Positions 60,869-64,000 of a DNA stretch of 64,000 nucleotides are shown in pieces; position 1 is the stretch's first letter, and each line of letters opens with the position of its first letter. Source of the stretch: Marinilongibacter aquaticus (GTDB taxonomy: Bacteria; Bacteroidota; Bacteroidia; Cytophagales; Spirosomataceae); contig NZ_CP083757.1 in NCBI RefSeq assembly GCF_020149935.1, positions 3,435,501-3,499,500 of the forward strand, read 5' to 3'. The notes below the pieces were generated by a model, which was not told where the DNA came from, made no database searches, and worked only from the letters and a program-made list of their open reading frames with translations. The translations under genes were made by a program, and so were the position numbers.

Positions 60869-61360
60869 TTAGTAGCAGGAGAGCTTGTTGAATTCGCCTT
60901 CTGTAATGCGGTATTCTTTATTGTTTGTGGAGTCTTTGCAGACAAACTCAAAAGTGCCTGAAATATAATAACCGTCTACTTTTGTTATAGTGGCCCGCCC
61001 ACTTTTGGAAATAATATCATATACGGGCTTTGAATAGCCATTGTTTGGGGTATAGTATGCTTTTGACGCTGGGGTATTAGGTTCAAGGGTGAAGCTTTGT
61101 TCTTTTAAGTTTTTAGAATTATATACTAATAATAAGCTCATTTCTTTCGGCGAATTTCTGACTGTAATAAATAAAACGCCAGTGGTCTTATTCCAGGAAG
61201 CCTCCAATGATCCGCTTCTGTCCCAACCAACATCTTTTTCTGGTCTAAATTTTTGTCCGTTGATTTTGCAGAAGAAGGTTTCTTCGGGGCCAAGGGATTT
61301 TATCCAGTCGCAGCTTTGCAGGGCCAGGGAAAGGATGAGGGTGAACAGGATTTTCTTCAT
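60869..61360 (-). CDS. Array lipoprotein copy 8 (first gene of the array)
   Basis: 163 residues. Begins directly with MKKILFTLILSLALQSC; no ATG precedes it in frame, which fixes the start of the whole family. N-terminal type EKDVGWDRSGSLEASWNK. Middle TTGVLFITVRNSPKEMSLLL ... YYTPNNGYSKPV. Tail NKLSCY instead of NKLSYY. As the first gene it has its own upstream region (61361-61571) and probably carries the main promoter of the array-hydrolase operon. Confidence 0.9.
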   Translation of the reverse strand: MKKILFTLILSLALQSCDWIKSLGPEETFFCKINGQKFRPEKDVGWDRSGSLEASWNKTTGVLFITVRNSPKEMSLLLVYNSKNLKEQSFTLEPNTPASKAYYTPNNGYSKPVYDIISKSGRATITKVDGYYISGTFEFVCKDSTNNKEYRITEGEFNKLSCY

Positions 61361-61571
61361 TTTGGTGCGGATTGATAGATCAATATAGAAAACGAATTGG
61401 TCGAATACAAGTGTATTTTGTTGGCTTGCAATGGTTTTGACTAATGCAGGATGGTATTATTTTGAGGCAATGGACTGTATAAATGTTTGAATAATGCGTC
61501 CAATATTAAGTTTAAATACACAATATTAATTAATTGTTAATTTTTGTATTTTGTGGAAAAGCCCCATAGAA
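61361..61571. promoter_or_regulatory. Divergent control region of the lipoprotein array
   Basis: Lies between array copy 8 (minus) and a small lipoprotein (plus). It contains the palindrome AATACAAGTGTATT at 61404-61417, the same as in the four long repeats. Read on the minus strand the palindrome includes TACACTTG, one mismatch from the -7 consensus. In the long repeats a TTG lies 17 bp upstream of it; here the nearest is only 13 bp. Promoter function is therefore plausible but not certain. Confidence 0.5.
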
Positions 61572-62012
61572 ATGCGAAAATTGATTTTTCTCTTAGCCTT
61601 TATTGGTTTAAATGCCTGCAAAAGTGGGCAGTATTTTGTGTCCAAATCTCCAGACTTGGAAGTGGGAGAGTACACACATTCTTTTGCCATGATTGCAGAT
61701 GAAGAGGCCAGTCCTCGTCTGCAATTTTTCAGTCAGGTATTGAAAAAGCAGTTCATCGAGAAAAAATGGATTTACGATGACATCGACCCCGATTTCTGGG
61801 TTTCTGTGGCCGAAATGAACAGCTCGCATAGGATTCGCCTGCACCTTGGTAAATCGGATCGTAGACAGATCAAAAACTCGGGCATTGCATTTTCCCTGCA
61901 GCTTATCGATCAGGACAACCACAGAAGTATATGGCGTTCGGTTGTACTCGATTTGCCTCATGAAATGGGAGAAAGGCATTATACGCGAGTGGCCAGCAGC
62001 CTTTTGCCCTAA
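61572..62012 (+). CDS. Small lipoprotein, possibly DUF4136-like
   Basis: 146 residues from the ATG at 61572 (MRKLIFLLAFIGLNAC, Cys16); a TTG 21 bp upstream is in frame but unneeded. The body SFAMIADEEASPRLQFFSQVLKKQFIEKKWIYDDIDPDFWVSVAEM has the shape of DUF4136-type lipoproteins (a DPD[FL]WV-like motif after a helix). Function unknown. Transcribed away from the lipoprotein array. Confidence 0.72.
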   Translation: MRKLIFLLAFIGLNACKSGQYFVSKSPDLEVGEYTHSFAMIADEEASPRLQFFSQVLKKQFIEKKWIYDDIDPDFWVSVAEMNSSHRIRLHLGKSDRRQIKNSGIAFSLQLIDQDNHRSIWRSVVLDLPHEMGERHYTRVASSLLP

Positions 62013-62094
62013 ATCTTGCTTGAAACCCCTCTTTTTACATTTTCTTTATTCTGCAATAAAATTGAGTTCATAGCTTTTGGGCTAATTGCTTGCT

Positions 62095-63417
62095 ATGAGC
62101 ATAAAATCTAGAAGCATTGAACGAATTTTGAGAAACAGACCCAGCTTTTTGGTTTGCTGGGCAATTTTGGCCGCTTTTGGAGCTTATTTCTGCACCTATG
62201 CTTTTCGAAAACCCTTCTCCACAGGCTTGTTTGCCGGGTACAGTATCGGTGAAGTGGAGTACAAAACAGTCATTATCATCGCTCAAGTTATTGGTTATAT
62301 GGCTTCGAAATTCATCGGTGTTAAGGTGATTTCCGAATTGAAAAGTCAGAAAAGATTGATTTTGATTGTCTCTCTCATTCTTGTCGCTTGGCTTTCGCTG
62401 ATCGCTTTTGCCCTTGTGCCAGCCCCCTACAATATTCCTTTTATGTTTCTCAATGGCTTGCCTTTGGGCATGGTATGGGGTATTGTATTCAGTTTTTTGG
62501 AAGGCCGCAGTTTTACCGAATTGTTGGGTATGGGGCTTAGCGTAAACATGATAATGACCTCTGGGATACTGAAGTCGATTTACCGTTTCATTCAATTGCA
62601 ATTTGGCTTTTCCGATTTCAACATGCCCTGGATTGTCGGTCTTCTTTTCTTGCCTTTGTTTTTCTTTTTTGTGTGGATGCTCGCCCAAATACCTTCGCCG
62701 AGCAAAGCGGAACAACGCAGCCGCATGAGCCGAAAGCCCATGAGTAAAATGCAAAAGCGTTTCGTTTGGCTGCGGTACGGTCCCGGTCTTGTATTGTTGA
62801 TTTTGGTCTATGCGATGTTCACCACATTACGCGACTTCCGCGATAATTTTGCCGTAGAAATTTGGGCTATACTTTCTCCAAACACCTCTTCGACCATTTT
62901 TGCCAAGACAGAAAGCCTGATCGCATTGGCGGTAATGATACTCATTGCTTTTTTAGTGATGATTAAAAAAAATCATTTGGCTTTTAATATTATCAGCATT
63001 GTAATGTGCATTGCGATGCTCGGACTTTTCATTTCTACGTCGGCCTATATACGTGGCTGGCTGAGTCCTTTTCAATGGATGGTGGCTTTGGGTATTTGTT
63101 TTTACCTGCCCTATCTTTTGATTCAAATTGCTTTTTTCGAACGTCTGATTGCGGTTTTACGACTAAAAGCGAACGCGGGATTTTTTGTGTACTTGTGCGA
63201 TTCCGTGGGTTATTTGGGTAGTGTGGGATTGCTCTTGTACAAGGAAATATTCGCCAAAAACTTGGCCTACGATGTGCTGATGGTGAAGTTTTCGCTTTTG
63301 GTGGCCGTACTGGGTTTCTTTTTGCTTTTGGCTCAGTTTCTTTTCTTCAGTTTTCGGATAAAGGTCAAATTGGGAAAGCAATTGAATTCAAGACATTCCG
63401 TACAGTTGACGCATTGA
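62095..63417 (+). CDS. DUF5690-like multi-pass membrane transporter (MFS-like)
   Basis: 440 residues with about 12 membrane segments. ATG at 62095 preferred over a TTG three codons upstream. Residues ~25-60 (WAILAAFGAYFCTYAFRKPFSTGLFAG) resemble the first helices of glycerol-3-phosphate-type major facilitator proteins and the Bacteroidota DUF5690 family. A basic cytoplasmic loop in the middle (KAEQRSRMSRKPMSKMQKR) is as expected. Substrate unknown. Its end overlaps the convergent gene by 30 bp. Confidence 0.8.
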   Translation: MSIKSRSIERILRNRPSFLVCWAILAAFGAYFCTYAFRKPFSTGLFAGYSIGEVEYKTVIIIAQVIGYMASKFIGVKVISELKSQKRLILIVSLILVAWLSLIAFALVPAPYNIPFMFLNGLPLGMVWGIVFSFLEGRSFTELLGMGLSVNMIMTSGILKSIYRFIQLQFGFSDFNMPWIVGLLFLPLFFFFVWMLAQIPSPSKAEQRSRMSRKPMSKMQKRFVWLRYGPGLVLLILVYAMFTTLRDFRDNFAVEIWAILSPNTSSTIFAKTESLIALAVMILIAFLVMIKKNHLAFNIISIVMCIAMLGLFISTSAYIRGWLSPFQWMVALGICFYLPYLLIQIAFFERLIAVLRLKANAGFFVYLCDSVGYLGSVGLLLYKEIFAKNLAYDVLMVKFSLLVAVLGFFLLLAQFLFFSFRIKVKLGKQLNSRHSVQLTH

Positions 63418-64000
63418 TTCTTCGGCAAGGCCGGGAACAAGGCTTAGGTTGGCACTTTTCTCGTCGATTCCTGCAATCACCCGAATATGACGGTCGATAT
63501 TTTTGAGATATACCGATTGGGGTGTACCCATCTGAGCTGAGATTGATTTTTTGTCGATTTTTAGCTTTTCCAAAGGCAGCAATCGCTTGGCTTCGCGGCG
63601 TATCAATTGTTCGAGAAATGCGGCTCTTTCCTGATTTTCTTTCACTGAGCTTTTTTCAAAGGCCCTGACGAAGACAAGGGCTTCTTGCCCATTTTGTTTG
63701 ATTTCAAGCCGCATTCCCTTTTCTTCTAAAATAAGATAATGTGCTGGAGTATGGATTTGAGGATAGGACGGACAGGCTTTAAATGATTCATATTGGCGTA
63801 CGCAAAGACCGGAGAAAATGTGTTCGTTCAATTCCAAACCCAAAGGCAATTGAATTTCAAATTCATGAAGTGCTTGTGTGGCAATCCCGCTGTTTTTGAA
63901 CAACTCGGGATAAAGTTTTTCAAACGTATATTCACAACAGATCAAGACTTGGTCGGCTTCGTACCGACAACCGGTTTCTGTTTTCACAGTACACCCTTTT
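63388..64000 (-). CDS. Unrecognised protein, probably continuing past the window edge
   Basis: At least 199 residues; the frame is still open at the window edge, and the only start inside is a GTG at 63987, so the true start may lie outside. No signal peptide visible. The sequence is mixed alpha/beta with a basic helix near VFVRAFEKSSVKENQERAAFLEQLIRREAKRLLP and an end GIDEKSANLSLVPGLAEESMRQLYG. I do not recognise a family. The 3' end overlaps the DUF5690-like gene by 30 bp, tail to tail. Confidence 0.6.
   Translation of the reverse strand, partial: KGCTVKTETGCRYEADQVLICCEYTFEKLYPELFKNSGIATQALHEFEIQLPLGLELNEHIFSGLCVRQYESFKACPSYPQIHTPAHYLILEEKGMRLEIKQNGQEALVFVRAFEKSSVKENQERAAFLEQLIRREAKRLLPLEKLKIDKKSISAQMGTPQSVYLKNIDRHIRVIAGIDEKSANLSLVPGLAEESMRQLYGMS

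Noticed and set aside
56545-61360. Repeated pattern that might suggest a CRISPR array
   Set aside because: The repeats are ~560-665 bp units made of coding sequence with signal peptides, not 25-40-bp direct repeats with spacers; no cas genes are near.
56545-61360. Diversity-generating retroelement
   Set aside because: No reverse transcriptase, template repeat or accessory gene in the window, and differences between copies include insertions and deletions and are not limited to adenine positions as far as I can see by eye.

Overview
The window is a stretch of Bacteroidota chromosome, probably order Cytophagales. The grounds are two SusC/SusD outer-membrane pairs, an UpxY-type capsule antiterminator, a Bacteroidota-type LptD, many short lipoproteins, an absence of clear Shine-Dalgarno sequences, and several copies of the phylum's TAnnTTTG -7 promoter box. 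The genus cannot be fixed from this sequence alone.

Layout. 1-5.4 kb (minus): operon of SusC receptor, SusD lipoprotein, a small lipoprotein, and the start of a twin-arginine-like secreted enzyme that leaves the window. 6-19.2 kb: housekeeping and envelope genes (CvfB-like RNA-binding protein, MlaD/MCE protein, cation-efflux-like membrane protein, cell-wall amidase, LptD, PfkB kinase, an unrecognised Cys-rich secreted protein, argininosuccinate lyase, M14 carboxypeptidase). tRNA-Glu lies at 19.4 kb. 19.6-38.9 kb (plus): a capsule/exopolysaccharide locus with its own promoter and a ~590-nt leader, then UpxY, Wza-like exporter, Wzc-like tyrosine kinase, sugar epimerase, three acyltransferases, Wzx, Wzy, three GT4 glycosyltransferases, an Alg14/Alg13-type split glycosyltransferase, an Ala-rich lipoprotein, a YjbH-like protein split over two genes, and a WcaJ-type priming transferase. 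The central part (24-33.5 kb) is clearly more A+T-rich than its surroundings, as usual for exchangeable O-antigen/capsule cassettes. 39-48.7 kb: sugar isomerase fused to an NTF2-like domain, CpsB-type phosphatase (likely partner of the Wzc kinase), APS kinase, heparinase II/III-like lyase, DUF1508 protein, membrane PHP protein, GT39 transferase and a phosphatase-like protein without its catalytic cysteine. 48.9-53.7 kb: second SusC/SusD pair.

53.8-61.4 kb (minus) is the most unusual part. A secreted 906-residue serine hydrolase/lipase-like protein is preceded by eight tandem lipoprotein genes of 163-168 residues. All eight share a nearly identical N-terminal third and most share the last ~30 residues, while the middle ~80 residues differ strongly between copies. 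Four of the seven gaps between the copies carry a ~165-bp repeat that contains a relic of the hydrolase gene's first 12 codons and a 14-bp palindrome. The array therefore probably grew by duplication of a [lipoprotein + hydrolase 5' end + leader] unit and was then reshuffled. It looks like a diversifying lipoprotein/hydrolase system (variable surface lipoproteins, or inhibitor/immunity partners of the lipase).

61.5-64 kb: a small lipoprotein, a DUF5690-like transporter, and an unrecognised gene reaching the window edge.

All function calls are from reading motifs; no database search was possible.
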